From the NCBI GenBank assembly GCA_041846495.1, contig JBGZEX010000057.1:1-55290 (forward strand): DNA of 55,290 nt. Reading direction: 5' to 3'. This DNA comes from JBGZEX01 sp041846495. GTDB lineage: Bacteria > Bacteroidota > Bacteroidia > Bacteroidales > Marinifilaceae. Below are positions 25,442 through 34,229 of the stretch, in pieces (the first letter of the stretch is position 1; each line of letters opens with the position of its first letter). A program made the position numbers and the translations under genes. The notes under the pieces were generated by a model. The model did not search any database, was not told the DNA's origin, and was given only the letters and a program-made list of their open reading frames with translations.

Positions 25442-27424
25442 TTAGTTCCTTTTGAGTACGAATCCCGTCCGGGAGGGGATATACAAACTTAAGATATTGG
25501 TATTCCCCCCTTGGTAGCGGGTGAAATGTTCTATTTTTTCGTCGATTCTTCCGAAACCGAGGAATTTCCGGTTGTCGGTATCGAGTACGGAAACGTATTT
25601 TCCGGGAGGAGCATCGAATGTATAGTCCGCATGGGAAGACAGGGGATTGAAATTGAATACGAACAGCAAATTTCCCCTTTCGAATACGAGTATTTGTTTT
25701 TCGATATCCCTTATAAGTTCTCGGGGTTTGTTTTTAAAAATATCGTATTTCTTAACCATGGCTATCATCGATTTGTCGAAGGCGTTCAGGAAACGGAATT
25801 TCAGATTGTCGTCGTCTACGAGGCTCCATTGGCGACGGGCATGCTCGTAACTCCATCCGTTTCCGGCTCTCGGAAAATCTATCCATTCCGGATGTCCCCA
25901 TTCGTTACCCATAAAGTTCATATAGCCGTCGCCTGCCGTACCTACGGTAACGAGTCGTATCATTTTATGCAAGGCCATAGCCCGTTCTATTCTCAGATTG
26001 TCTTCCGATATGCCCATCGAATAATAAGTATCTTTATCCGCAAGCCGGAAGAACAGGGTCTTGTCTCCGACTAAGGCCTGATCGTGGCTTTCCACGTAAT
26101 CTATGCATTTCTCCGCTACCCTTTTATCGGTCAGTTGATAAAACATATCCCCCACATGCCATTCTTCGTCTTTTTTTTCTTTGACGATTTTGATCCAATA
26201 ATCGGGGACACCCATTCCGAGTCGATAATCGAAGCCTATTCCTCCTTCTTCTACGGGAAGAGCCATGCCGGGCATGCCGCTCATATCTTCGGCTATGGTG
26301 ACGGCATCCGGATTTATTTGATGTATCATCATATTGGCGACTCCTAAATAAACGATGGCATTTTCATCCTGATTTCCGTCGTAATATTGTGCGTAGGAGG
26401 TGAAATCGGTATTTATACCGTGATTTAGGTATATCATGCTGGTAACTCCGTCGAAACGGAAACCGTCGAAACGAAATTCCTCGAGCCAATATTTGCTGTT
26501 GGACAAGAGGAAATGGAGCACCTGGTATTTGCCGTAGTCGAAGCATCGGGATTTCCACAGCGGATGATAACCTTTTTCGCCCGGATAGAAAAACTGATCG
26601 TATGTGCCGTCGAATTTTCCGAGTCCTTCCGTTTCGTTGGCTACGGCATGAGAATGTACAAGGTCCATGATCACCCGAATGCCCGAACCATGGGCGGCAT
26701 CGATGAGTTCTTTAAGTTCGTCGGGCGTCCCGAACCGGGGAGAGACGGCAAAGAAGTTGGAAACTTGGTAGCCGAAAGAACCGTAATATGGATGTTCCTG
26801 TATGCCCATGATTTGCAGGGTGTTATAGCCGAGGTCTATAATTCGGGGAAGTACGAATGTCCGGAATTCGGTAAATGTGGATATGCGGCGGTATTCACTG
26901 CTCATTCCGATATGCGTTTCGTATATCAACGGAGGTTCCTCGCTTTTGATACCGGGATTTCGCATTTCGTAGAACCGGGGAGGATCCCATACTTCCGCAC
27001 TGAATATTTTGGTATACGGGTCTTGTACGCAACGTACCGCATGCGAGGGCAAGCGTTCTCCCCATCCCATTTCCCATTCCGTCAACAGACGGTATAAACT
27101 GCCGTGGCTTAAACGGTCCTTGGAGAGACGGATTTCCCATTCTCCCTTTCCGATTTTTTGCATGGCATAACGGGGATCTTTCCTCCAATTATTGAAATCT
27201 CCGATTATATAGATGTTTTTCGCATGGGGTGCCCATTCTCTGAATATCCATCCCGAAGCCGTTTTATGAAGGCCGTAATACAGATAAGAATTGCAATTAT
27301 CGGATATCCGGTCCTTATCTCCCGATAATATCCGTGCCGTGGAGATTATCCGGTCGTTTCTGTTTTTCAGGATAGCTGCGTAGGGGCGGAGCTCGGGATC
27401 CTTGAGTAGGATGTTCGTATTCAT
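25442..27424 (-). CDS. glgB: 1,4-alpha-glucan branching enzyme, eukaryote-type (GH13_8)
   Basis: A 660-residue branching enzyme that cuts alpha-1,4 chains and transfers them to make alpha-1,6 branches. A CBM48 domain lies at about 50-140 (FREWAPHAKNIYIIGDFNNW), followed by the GH13 barrel with the nucleophile Asp in DGFRFDGVTSM, the acid/base Glu in TIAEDMSGMP and the third Asp in VESHDQ, then an all-beta C-domain. The start is the ATG at 27424 (MNTNILLKDPELRPY), matching homologue N-termini; the longer frame begins only with TTG at 27451. It is the first gene of the five-gene glycogen operon. Confidence 0.95.
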   Translation of the reverse strand: MNTNILLKDPELRPYAAILKNRNDRIISTARILSGDKDRISDNCNSYLYYGLHKTASGWIFREWAPHAKNIYIIGDFNNWRKDPRYAMQKIGKGEWEIRLSKDRLSHGSLYRLLTEWEMGWGERLPSHAVRCVQDPYTKIFSAEVWDPPRFYEMRNPGIKSEEPPLIYETHIGMSSEYRRISTFTEFRTFVLPRIIDLGYNTLQIMGIQEHPYYGSFGYQVSNFFAVSPRFGTPDELKELIDAAHGSGIRVIMDLVHSHAVANETEGLGKFDGTYDQFFYPGEKGYHPLWKSRCFDYGKYQVLHFLLSNSKYWLEEFRFDGFRFDGVTSMIYLNHGINTDFTSYAQYYDGNQDENAIVYLGVANMMIHQINPDAVTIAEDMSGMPGMALPVEEGGIGFDYRLGMGVPDYWIKIVKEKKDEEWHVGDMFYQLTDKRVAEKCIDYVESHDQALVGDKTLFFRLADKDTYYSMGISEDNLRIERAMALHKMIRLVTVGTAGDGYMNFMGNEWGHPEWIDFPRAGNGWSYEHARRQWSLVDDDNLKFRFLNAFDKSMIAMVKKYDIFKNKPRELIRDIEKQILVFERGNLLFVFNFNPLSSHADYTFDAPPGKYVSVLDTDNRKFLGFGRIDEKIEHFTRYQGGNTNILSLYIPSRTGFVLKRN

Positions 27425-27442
27425 ATCGTAGATATTTTGATA

Positions 27443-27459
27443 TCGGGACAAAATCCCGA
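27443..27459 (-). promoter_or_regulatory. Short hairpin upstream of glgB
   Basis: A 6-bp perfect stem (TCGGGA / TCCCGA) with a 5-nt loop, 18 nt before the glgB ATG, in the probable 5' leader. A TATATTTA element at about 27502-27509 on the minus strand could be the -7 promoter element. Function unknown. Confidence 0.3.
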
Positions 27460-27612
27460 ACTTTTTAATTTAAGTACAGAAAATACCCTCTGTCTTTCTC
27501 CTAAATATAAGAAAAAAACATGAAAATTCCAATAAAAAATCGGAGAGTTTGTACGATAAAATAATAAGATTCGAATGTAGTGAAAAGAGGCATTAACCTT
27601 GCCTCGGGAAGA

Positions 27613-27684
27613 GCGAAAAACGGGGCTCGAACCCGCGACCTTTGGCTTGGGAAGCCAATGCTCTACCAACTGAGCTACTTTCGC
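27613..27684 (-). tRNA. tRNA-Gly (CCC)
   Basis: A 72-nt cloverleaf on the minus strand: acceptor GCGAAAG pairing with TTTTCGC (one G-U), D-arm GCTC/GAGC, anticodon stem TTGGC/GCCAA with loop TTCCCAA giving anticodon CCC, and a T-arm with TTCGAGC. The CCA end is not encoded. A consensus promoter lies just upstream. The antisense-like frame across it with VAQLVEHWLPKPKVAGSS is a classic tRNA-derived false gene. Confidence 0.95.
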
Positions 27685-27693
27685 ATTACGATA

Positions 27694-27725
27694 CAAAAGT
27701 AGGAATAAATTTCCAATCCGCCAAA
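27694..27725 (-). promoter_or_regulatory. Promoter of tRNA-Gly
   Basis: On the minus strand TTTG (27725-27722), 20 nt, then TACTTTTG (27701-27694): both elements match the Bacteroidetes housekeeping consensus, ending 10 nt before the mature tRNA. Confidence 0.65.
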
Positions 27726-28004
27726 TGATATCAAACGTTTATTTTTATGCGGATTCAAATGACGAATGTACGATAGATTCATTCATTCCGTATTATATTG
27801 AAGAAATTTGATGATTTTTTCGATTTGAATTTACATATTTGTTATATATGTATTATTTTTACGCAGTTAAACTGAAAAATATATAATCGTATAGAAAACA
27901 TATAGTCTTATAGATTATAGGATTTAAGGCGGAGACCAGGAACCGCCGGTAGAAAAACGGGGCGAAACCGAAAAGCCATACGAGTAGGAAGTTAAAAAAA
28001 ATTT
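27726..28004. other. AT-rich divergent region with a GC-rich patch before the DUF975 gene
   Basis: About 280 bp between the tRNA promoter and the DUF975 gene. Most is very AT-rich. Positions 27925-27990 are GC-richer and can pair (GGCGG 27928-27932 with CCGCC 27943-27947), so the DUF975 mRNA leader may be structured. No known riboswitch is recognised. Confidence 0.35.
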
Positions 28005-28601
28005 ATGGAAACATCGAATATCGAATTGATGCGGATGGCGAAAAGATCCTTAAAAGGGAATTGGGGATTGGCTGCAGGGACATTTTTTGTATATATACTT
28101 ATAATTTCCGGAATTCAGCTTATTCCGGTTATCGGTTCTTTAGCCCTGTTGATCGTCGGAGGACCTTTTGCCTTGGGAATTGTGATATTTTCTTTATCCA
28201 TAGCAAGGGATCAGAAAGCGGAGTTCGACCAATTATTTCAGGGATTTGCTAATTTTAAAAAGGCTTTGGGAACATATCTGTTGATGGTCTTATTTGTTCT
28301 TTTGTGGATGTTGTTGCTGTTCGTTCCCGGTATTATTGCCGCTATCTCCTATTCCATGACTTTTTATATTTTGGCGGATGACCCTTCGATTGGGGCAATG
28401 GAAGCCATCAAGAAAAGCAAGAAGATGATGTACGGTCATAAATGGAAGTTTTTCTGTTTGGGCTTGAGGTTTATCGGTTGGATATTGCTTTGTTGTTTGA
28501 CTATTGGAATAGGTTTATTTTGGCTTGCTCCCTATATGCAGGTAAGTGCGGCAAAATTCTATGAAGATGTGAAGGGCGATTCGGGGCATGAGGATGTGTG
28601 A
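28005..28601 (+). CDS. DUF975 family integral membrane protein
   Basis: A 198-residue inner-membrane protein with about four to five hydrophobic helices, including YILIISGIQLIPVIGSLALL, LLMVLFVLLWMLLLFVPGII and FIGWILLCCLTIGIGLFWLA. The N-terminal MAKRSLKGNWGLA and the segment ILADDPSIGAMEAIKKSKKM are typical of DUF975. Function is unknown; the family is widespread in Firmicutes and Bacteroidetes. It stands alone between a divergent tRNA and a convergent gene, with a hairpin just downstream. Confidence 0.85.
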   Translation: METSNIELMRMAKRSLKGNWGLAAGTFFVYILIISGIQLIPVIGSLALLIVGGPFALGIVIFSLSIARDQKAEFDQLFQGFANFKKALGTYLLMVLFVLLWMLLLFVPGIIAAISYSMTFYILADDPSIGAMEAIKKSKKMMYGHKWKFFCLGLRFIGWILLCCLTIGIGLFWLAPYMQVSAAKFYEDVKGDSGHEDV

Positions 28602-28626
28602 TGTGATCGATTCCGGTTCTTATTGC

Positions 28627-28662
28627 AGCCCTCATTCCGATAAATTTTTCGGTATGGGGGCT
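28627..28662. terminator. Bidirectional terminator hairpin
   Basis: A 14-bp near-perfect stem (AGCCCTCATTCCGA with TCGGTATGGGGGCT; one G-T pair and one mismatch) around an AT loop, between two convergent genes ending at 28601 and 28690. Confidence 0.6.
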
Positions 28663-28689
28663 GTTCCTGTCATTCGGTTTTCCGGAACT

Positions 28690-31581
28690 TTATAAGGAAA
28701 GGGTGATGTTCATTAAAAAATTTCCGAAAAAAGAGCGGGACTGCGTTTCGTATCCCGTGCGAAAGCCTATATGCATGGGTAAAGGGAGTCGCAATAAATG
28801 GGTGTCTCCGAGGAGTTCGAATCCGTAGGATTGGAAATTCGATTTTTGTTTTCTTCGGTATTGGATTCCGTAATCGAAAAATGCGCCTCCTCTTATTCGT
28901 TTTATATATACTACGGAACCTAAGGCATATTCGGGATAGGCTATGGGAAATTTATAAGAGGAAGTTATCGAGAAACGGTCTTCTCCGTATGTGGATAAGC
29001 CTCGGGGATTGCGGATTTTTTTGTTGGCATGAATAAGGGGAGTATCCGAATGTTGGTAGCCCGTATAGGTTTGGAAAGAGTGATGCCGGAAAATACCGGG
29101 AAAATAGAGAGCGATATTGAGCCAGTATTGTTCTCCTTTTCGGCTGCTTTTTCCTAAGGTGCGGGCATAACCCGGGTTTACGGATAATCCCCAACGGGGT
29201 GCGATGTCTAAATTCGAATGGTAGTGCAGGTCGGAAAACCGGAGGCCGGCCTCTCCTATATTGAATTTCAGATCGGGAAACCGTGTTTCCTCCGTTTCCA
29301 TATGTCCCGGAAACCGGATTTTTTGTTTGACGAAAGCTTCGTGTTTGTATCTGGCATAGAAGGAGAGATGTATATTCCGGTTTTTTCGAGAGAGGTTGAG
29401 AGGAAGAAGGGCGGATATGTCTGCAAACCGATGCTTTGTTTTTATGTCGATGTCTTTTTCGTATTGCGTTCGGACGATACCCGTCGAGTTGCGAAGCTTC
29501 CGGTCGCCGCTGCGGAACTCGAAGTTCAGTATGGGACGTATGCCCCGGTAGCTGCCGGCGATTTTCCACGCTCCGTTCGAATAGTCTTTATTGAAGATAT
29601 AGCCGCCGGATACGATAAGACTGCTTAATACGTTCTGACTGTAAACCGTAATTCCCATATCGGCACTCAATTCGTTCGTATTCAGAAAAACGGGGCTCCA
29701 ACTGTGGATATTCACGGCATGTACCGGTCGGGAATATTCCCCGGATGTGTACCCGGGGGCGGAATTATCGAATACGGTTTCGGCTCCCGAACTCCATTTT
29801 TCCACGGAGGATATTTTCTCGGCCATTTCGAATTTCTTATATTCCACCGGATTGTTTTGAAGTTTATTCATGGCGATTTTCCCCGGTTTGTAGCCGTCGG
29901 AGGTATAAAACGAAAAATAAAGCGTATCTTTTGTGGGGCAAGGGAATCTCATACCGAATTTGGAATTCGTAATATTCCGTATATTTCCGTTTTCCAGACG
30001 GTAGAAAGCATTGTTCGTATTAGCCGCCGAGCGGAATAGGATACCTTGTCCGGAACGTACGGGATTGTCGATTTCGTAATCCGTATAATCGGTTACGGGA
30101 GTCCTGCGGCCGTCGGATATGTCTATGGTTTCGATACGGAGGCCTTTGGGAGATTGTACGACGACTAAGATTTCCTTTCCCGAACAGGAGGGATGAATGA
30201 AATGTTCGTTTTTGTCCGCCGGAAATCGCCTGTATTCTTTTTCCAATTTTTCGTCGGTAATGACGATATAAGAATGTCCGCTTTTATCCGTTTCTACGAA
30301 TCCCCAACCGTTTTCCGCGGCGAAAGGGGAGTAGCGGTTGTTTGCGGAACGGTGAATGAGGTATTTTTTCGTATCGATATCGTATGAAGAAATTCCGTTT
30401 TTGCCCCCCAATTCGTAGAAGATATGGGGATGGTATTCCGTCCATAAGATGCGTTTTCCCTTGAGAGCGAATTTTTTATCGTCCGTAATACCGGTTTTGG
30501 TGAGGATTTCTTCTTTTCCTCCCGAAAGGAGGACGAAAGCTCCGCCTTCGTCCGTGCCTTTTTTATAGGCGAGAATTTTTCCGTCTTCATACGGACGGGG
30601 ATAGAAATATTCGGCATAATAACGATTGGAAGTGGGGATGGTGTCGAAGCGGTTTTTTACGCTATCCTTGCCCCATTGTTTTCGCAGTTCGGAGAAGGTG
30701 TCGTAATAGAGAAGTTTTACCGCATTCCCGTTTTTGCGTTCGGATGTTCCGGAGTATGTTTTTTCGTGCATTTCCCGTACGAAATCCCGTTTCTCGTCGA
30801 GATGTTTTTTTATCGTGCGGCGGAAAGGATAGCCTCCAAGGGGGAGACGCCCGGTGTTTGTCAACATCTCGTTCCATAGCGAGGGGCCGTATTTCAAGGT
30901 GTTCCGGCCTACCATATAATAACCGAATACATATCTGTCCGGGACGAAATGCCGGTAAGAGCCTAAGGCCGCCTTATCGTAGGCGTATATCCCTTTTTCC
31001 ATGATTTGAGCTTTCATCCGGTTTAAAAATTCCGGAGAACGTCCTCTTCCGAATTTTCCGGTCGAGGTTTCGAAATTTACGGCATCTCCTTCCATATACC
31101 ACATCGGGATGCATATGCCGATGACCCCCATTACGGCCTGTTGTCCGAAGAGGGTGTGGAGGAGGCGGGTAGTCCCGGTTTTCACCTTGTCGATTTGCAC
31201 CATATGGCGGTATTCGTGGGTACATAGATGATACAGCCATAAATCGCCCGGGCTTTGAGAGGGGGCCGTATGCAGGTCGGTTCGCTTGGGCGCCCAGGCT
31301 ACGCTCCCGTTGGATATGCCTCCGCAGGCATGAATGACCATGGTCATTTTGCCGGGACGATGATTGAGACTGTTGGCATGGATGTAAAGCGAGTCGAATA
31401 AAATTGCGATTTTCCCGGCATTGTATTTATAAAAATCGGGATATATGAGGTCGAAATTTTTCGTCCCGATATATTCCCATCTTATTCTCGGAGGATCTTG
31501 TCCGAAGTCTACGAATTGTGCATATGCGTATTTCTGGAAGATTATCAGGAAAAGAACGATTATGCCGATTTTTTTTATCAT
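28690..31581 (-). CDS. Large secreted zinc-metallopeptidase-like protein with predicted propeller and outer-membrane barrel
   Basis: A 963-residue protein with a cleavable signal peptide (KYAYAQ). The N-terminal third has a gluzincin-type motif H122-E123-Y-R-H126 (CTHEYRHMVQ) with a likely third ligand E164 in YMEGDAVNFE. The middle (about 310-620) has repeated short blades (for example DISDGRRTPVTDYTDYEID) suggesting a TolB/WD40-like propeller. The last 280 or so residues read as transmembrane beta-strands, with a terminal strand FFGNFLMNITLSL ending in Leu, typical of outer-membrane barrels. It may be a surface-exposed protease or peptide-processing protein. It is transcribed alone, divergently from ligA. 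Confidence 0.65.
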   Translation of the reverse strand: MIKKIGIIVLFLIIFQKYAYAQFVDFGQDPPRIRWEYIGTKNFDLIYPDFYKYNAGKIAILFDSLYIHANSLNHRPGKMTMVIHACGGISNGSVAWAPKRTDLHTAPSQSPGDLWLYHLCTHEYRHMVQIDKVKTGTTRLLHTLFGQQAVMGVIGICIPMWYMEGDAVNFETSTGKFGRGRSPEFLNRMKAQIMEKGIYAYDKAALGSYRHFVPDRYVFGYYMVGRNTLKYGPSLWNEMLTNTGRLPLGGYPFRRTIKKHLDEKRDFVREMHEKTYSGTSERKNGNAVKLLYYDTFSELRKQWGKDSVKNRFDTIPTSNRYYAEYFYPRPYEDGKILAYKKGTDEGGAFVLLSGGKEEILTKTGITDDKKFALKGKRILWTEYHPHIFYELGGKNGISSYDIDTKKYLIHRSANNRYSPFAAENGWGFVETDKSGHSYIVITDEKLEKEYRRFPADKNEHFIHPSCSGKEILVVVQSPKGLRIETIDISDGRRTPVTDYTDYEIDNPVRSGQGILFRSAANTNNAFYRLENGNIRNITNSKFGMRFPCPTKDTLYFSFYTSDGYKPGKIAMNKLQNNPVEYKKFEMAEKISSVEKWSSGAETVFDNSAPGYTSGEYSRPVHAVNIHSWSPVFLNTNELSADMGITVYSQNVLSSLIVSGGYIFNKDYSNGAWKIAGSYRGIRPILNFEFRSGDRKLRNSTGIVRTQYEKDIDIKTKHRFADISALLPLNLSRKNRNIHLSFYARYKHEAFVKQKIRFPGHMETEETRFPDLKFNIGEAGLRFSDLHYHSNLDIAPRWGLSVNPGYARTLGKSSRKGEQYWLNIALYFPGIFRHHSFQTYTGYQHSDTPLIHANKKIRNPRGLSTYGEDRFSITSSYKFPIAYPEYALGSVVYIKRIRGGAFFDYGIQYRRKQKSNFQSYGFELLGDTHLLRLPLPMHIGFRTGYETQSRSFFGNFLMNITLSL

Positions 31582-31655
31582 GGATCAAGTGAAGTTGCGA
31601 TTTTTTTGCGAATTTATATTTTTATTCGGTATATGAGAATAACAGGGATAAGAAT

Positions 31656-31663
31656 TATATTTG
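31656..31663 (+). promoter_or_regulatory. -7 promoter element of ligA
   Basis: TATATTTG, an exact TAnnTTTG match, 25 nt before the ligA ATG. The -33 region has only a weak TTCGG-like match. Confidence 0.5.
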
Positions 31664-31688
31664 TAGGGCGATTAAAAATTACGGGATT

Positions 31689-34184
31689 ATGGATAAGGAG
31701 ATACGGAGGATAGCGGAGTTGAGAGAAAAACTCAATCATTACAACCATATGTATTATATGGAAAATATATCGGAAATATCGGATACGGATTTCGATATGT
31801 TGTTAAAGGAATTGGAGGATTTGGAAAGGAAACATCCGGAGGCTTATGCCGAAGATTCTCCTACCCGGCGTATAGGAGAAGATTTCAACAGGGAGTTCGA
31901 ACAAAAGCCCCACAGGTATCCCATGCTCTCTTTGAGCAATACCTATAGCCGGAAAGAATTGGAGGATTTTGTAATGAGGACGTCGAAAGCTTTGGACGGA
32001 GAAGAAGTGGAATACGTATGCGAATTGAAATACGACGGCACTTCCGTAAGTCTTACTTATAAAGGGGGGATATTGACGGAGGCCGTTACGCGGGGCGACG
32101 GAGTTCGGGGGGATGTGATAACCGCTAATGTGCGGACGATACGTACGATTCCGCTCAAACTTTCGGGGAATTGTCCCGATGAATTCGAAATCAGGGGCGA
32201 GGTCCTCATGCCTTTCGAAGTTTTCAATCATTTGAACGGGGAACGTTCGGTCAGCGGAGAACCGCTTTTTGCCAATCCGAGGAATGCGGCGGCGGGAACT
32301 TTAAAACTTCAGAAATCCTCGATGGTGGCCCGGAGACGTCTCGATGCCTATATGTATTATTTTCCTGCAGGAGAGGAGATTGCTTCCACCCATTACGAAG
32401 CATTGGAAGTGGCGAGAAATTGGGGATTGAAAATATCGGGAGATATGAGTTTGTGCCGTTCGGTAGAGGAGATATGGGATTTTATCGCTTTATGGGATAA
32501 GAAACGGGAGGATTTGAGGGTTCCCATAGACGGAATCGTCATTAAGGTGAATCGTTTCGAACAGCAGAAGCGTTTGGGATTTACGGCAAAATCTCCCCGT
32601 TGGGCGATTGCGTATAAATTTAAGGCGGAGCGGAAGTCCACCGCTTTGCTTTCGGTTGTTTATCAGGTGGGGCGGACGGGCAGCATTACTCCTGTGGCCA
32701 ATTTGGAGCCGGTGCATTTGGCGGGGACCACGGTGAAACGGGCATCTCTTCATAATGCGGATATTATTGCGGATCTGGATTTGCATACGGGAGATTACGT
32801 ATATGTGGAGAAGGGAGGTGAAATTATTCCGAAGATCGTAGGGGTGGATAAAGAGAGACGACCGGAAGGTGCATTGCCGGTGGCATTTATCGCAAGGTGC
32901 CCGGAATGCGGATGCGAATTGGTACGCCGGGAGGGAGAGGCCAATCACTATTGTCCGAACGAACGGGGTTGTCCGCCTCAGATATTGGGAAAAATAGAGC
33001 ATTTTTCAAGTCGGAAAGCCATGAATATAGAGGGGATGGGGACGGAAACCGTCGATTTGTTGTTTTCGAAAGGATTGATTCGGGATGTGGCGGATATTTA
33101 CACTCTTCCGGATAGGAAAGACGAAATCGTAGGTTTGGAGAAAGTGATATATCCCGAAACCTACGAGATCGGTAGAATTCCTTTGGCCAAGGTGATATAT
33201 GCGTTCGGCATAGGGGGAAAAATATCCGCCGCTTTGGCCGAAGAAATAGCGAATAAATACGAAACTCTCGGAGCCTATGCCTCGGCGGGTATTTCTTCTT
33301 TGAATACGTTGAAGCATGGCGGAGAGGAGATTGCGGCAATGATAAGGAAATATTTCGAAAATCCGCCGCAATTCGTAAATCTATGGTTGGGGGAAGAAAC
33401 GGCCGATATGGAGGATATACCCCTCGACAAAGTTTTGGCTGCATTCGGTATCCCGGGAATAGTTTCCGAAGATACCGTGCATTTGGCTGCACGATACGAT
33501 TATTTGCACGAAATAGCAGTCGCTTCCCGGGAAGAATTGGCGAGGGTGGAGGGAATGAACGAGGCTAAAGCGGTTTCCCTGCATGAGTTTTTACATGAAA
33601 ACCGGACTTTCGTAAAGCGGTTGTATACGTTTAAGATGCATGCTCTAAGGGAGAAATCGGTAGATAATCTCATAAAAGGTATCAGGCAGTCTGTCGGCAG
33701 AAAGTTGTCGGTGTTTTTATATGCTCTCGGGATAAGATATGTGGGAGAATCCGTAGCCCGTATTCTTGCCCTTGAGTTCGGCAGTCTGGAACGGCTTATG
33801 AATGCCCGGTACGAAGATTTGATAGAAATACCGGATATAGGAGAGAATATCGCCAATAGCGTTTTGAAATATTTTTCCGACCCCGTAAATAAGAAAATGC
33901 TCGAGCGTTTGACGGCTATGGGAGTAGGTTTGTGTTCCGAAGAAATAAAGAGCGGGATGTTATTCAAAGGTATAACTTTTGTTATTACGGGTAAATTGAG
34001 TCGTCCCCGGGAGTTTTTTAAAGAGTGGATAATCGGGAACGGAGGTCGGGTGAGCGATTCGGTTTCTTCGGTCACCGATTATGTATTGGCCGGGGAGGCG
34101 GCCGGCAGCAAACTTGCCAAGGCGACGGCTTTGGGTATAAAAATATTGTCGGAGCAAGACTTCGAGTCATTATTTGTTTCGTAA
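31689..34184 (+). CDS. ligA: NAD-dependent DNA ligase with expanded helix-hairpin-helix region
   Basis: An 831-residue LigA that seals nicks using NAD; bacterial LigA is usually about 670. The Ia domain (HYNHMYYMENISEISDTDFD), the adenylation lysine K114 in ELKYDGTS, the OB domain, and the zinc finger (CPECGC...CPNERGC) are all present, and a BRCT domain closes the protein (FKGITFVITGKLSRP). The extra length lies between zinc finger and BRCT. Three related units start near R496 (IPLAKVIYAFGI), D576 (IPLDKVLAAFGI) and R671 (LSVFLYALGI), where normal LigA has one such unit. The frame is intact, so the expansion seems functional. Confidence 0.95.
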   Translation: MDKEIRRIAELREKLNHYNHMYYMENISEISDTDFDMLLKELEDLERKHPEAYAEDSPTRRIGEDFNREFEQKPHRYPMLSLSNTYSRKELEDFVMRTSKALDGEEVEYVCELKYDGTSVSLTYKGGILTEAVTRGDGVRGDVITANVRTIRTIPLKLSGNCPDEFEIRGEVLMPFEVFNHLNGERSVSGEPLFANPRNAAAGTLKLQKSSMVARRRLDAYMYYFPAGEEIASTHYEALEVARNWGLKISGDMSLCRSVEEIWDFIALWDKKREDLRVPIDGIVIKVNRFEQQKRLGFTAKSPRWAIAYKFKAERKSTALLSVVYQVGRTGSITPVANLEPVHLAGTTVKRASLHNADIIADLDLHTGDYVYVEKGGEIIPKIVGVDKERRPEGALPVAFIARCPECGCELVRREGEANHYCPNERGCPPQILGKIEHFSSRKAMNIEGMGTETVDLLFSKGLIRDVADIYTLPDRKDEIVGLEKVIYPETYEIGRIPLAKVIYAFGIGGKISAALAEEIANKYETLGAYASAGISSLNTLKHGGEEIAAMIRKYFENPPQFVNLWLGEETADMEDIPLDKVLAAFGIPGIVSEDTVHLAARYDYLHEIAVASREELARVEGMNEAKAVSLHEFLHENRTFVKRLYTFKMHALREKSVDNLIKGIRQSVGRKLSVFLYALGIRYVGESVARILALEFGSLERLMNARYEDLIEIPDIGENIANSVLKYFSDPVNKKMLERLTAMGVGLCSEEIKSGMLFKGITFVITGKLSRPREFFKEWIIGNGGRVSDSVSSVTDYVLAGEAAGSKLAKATALGIKILSEQDFESLFVS

Positions 34185-34204
34185 GTCTCGAAATAATATA
34201 TTTG
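34173..34204 (+). promoter_or_regulatory. Promoter of clpC
   Basis: TTTG (34173-34176), 20 nt, TATATTTG (34197-34204): full Bacteroidetes consensus, with the -33 element inside the last codons of ligA. The clpC ATG is 25 nt downstream. Confidence 0.7.
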
Positions 34205-34229
34205 CGGTGTAATTTTAGGTATAGAACAG

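Noticed and set aside
27425..27451. Longer glgB start
   Set aside because: It needs a TTG codon and adds nine residues not expected in the family; the ATG at 27424 fits homologues.
27421..27696. A 91-codon minus-strand frame with VAQLVEHWLPKPKVAGSS
   Set aside because: It is a translation through the tRNA-Gly gene, a well-known false gene.
31689..34184. Frameshift or gene fusion as the cause of the long LigA
   Set aside because: The frame is continuous with BRCT at the end and the extra residues resemble the HhH unit itself, so internal duplication is simpler.
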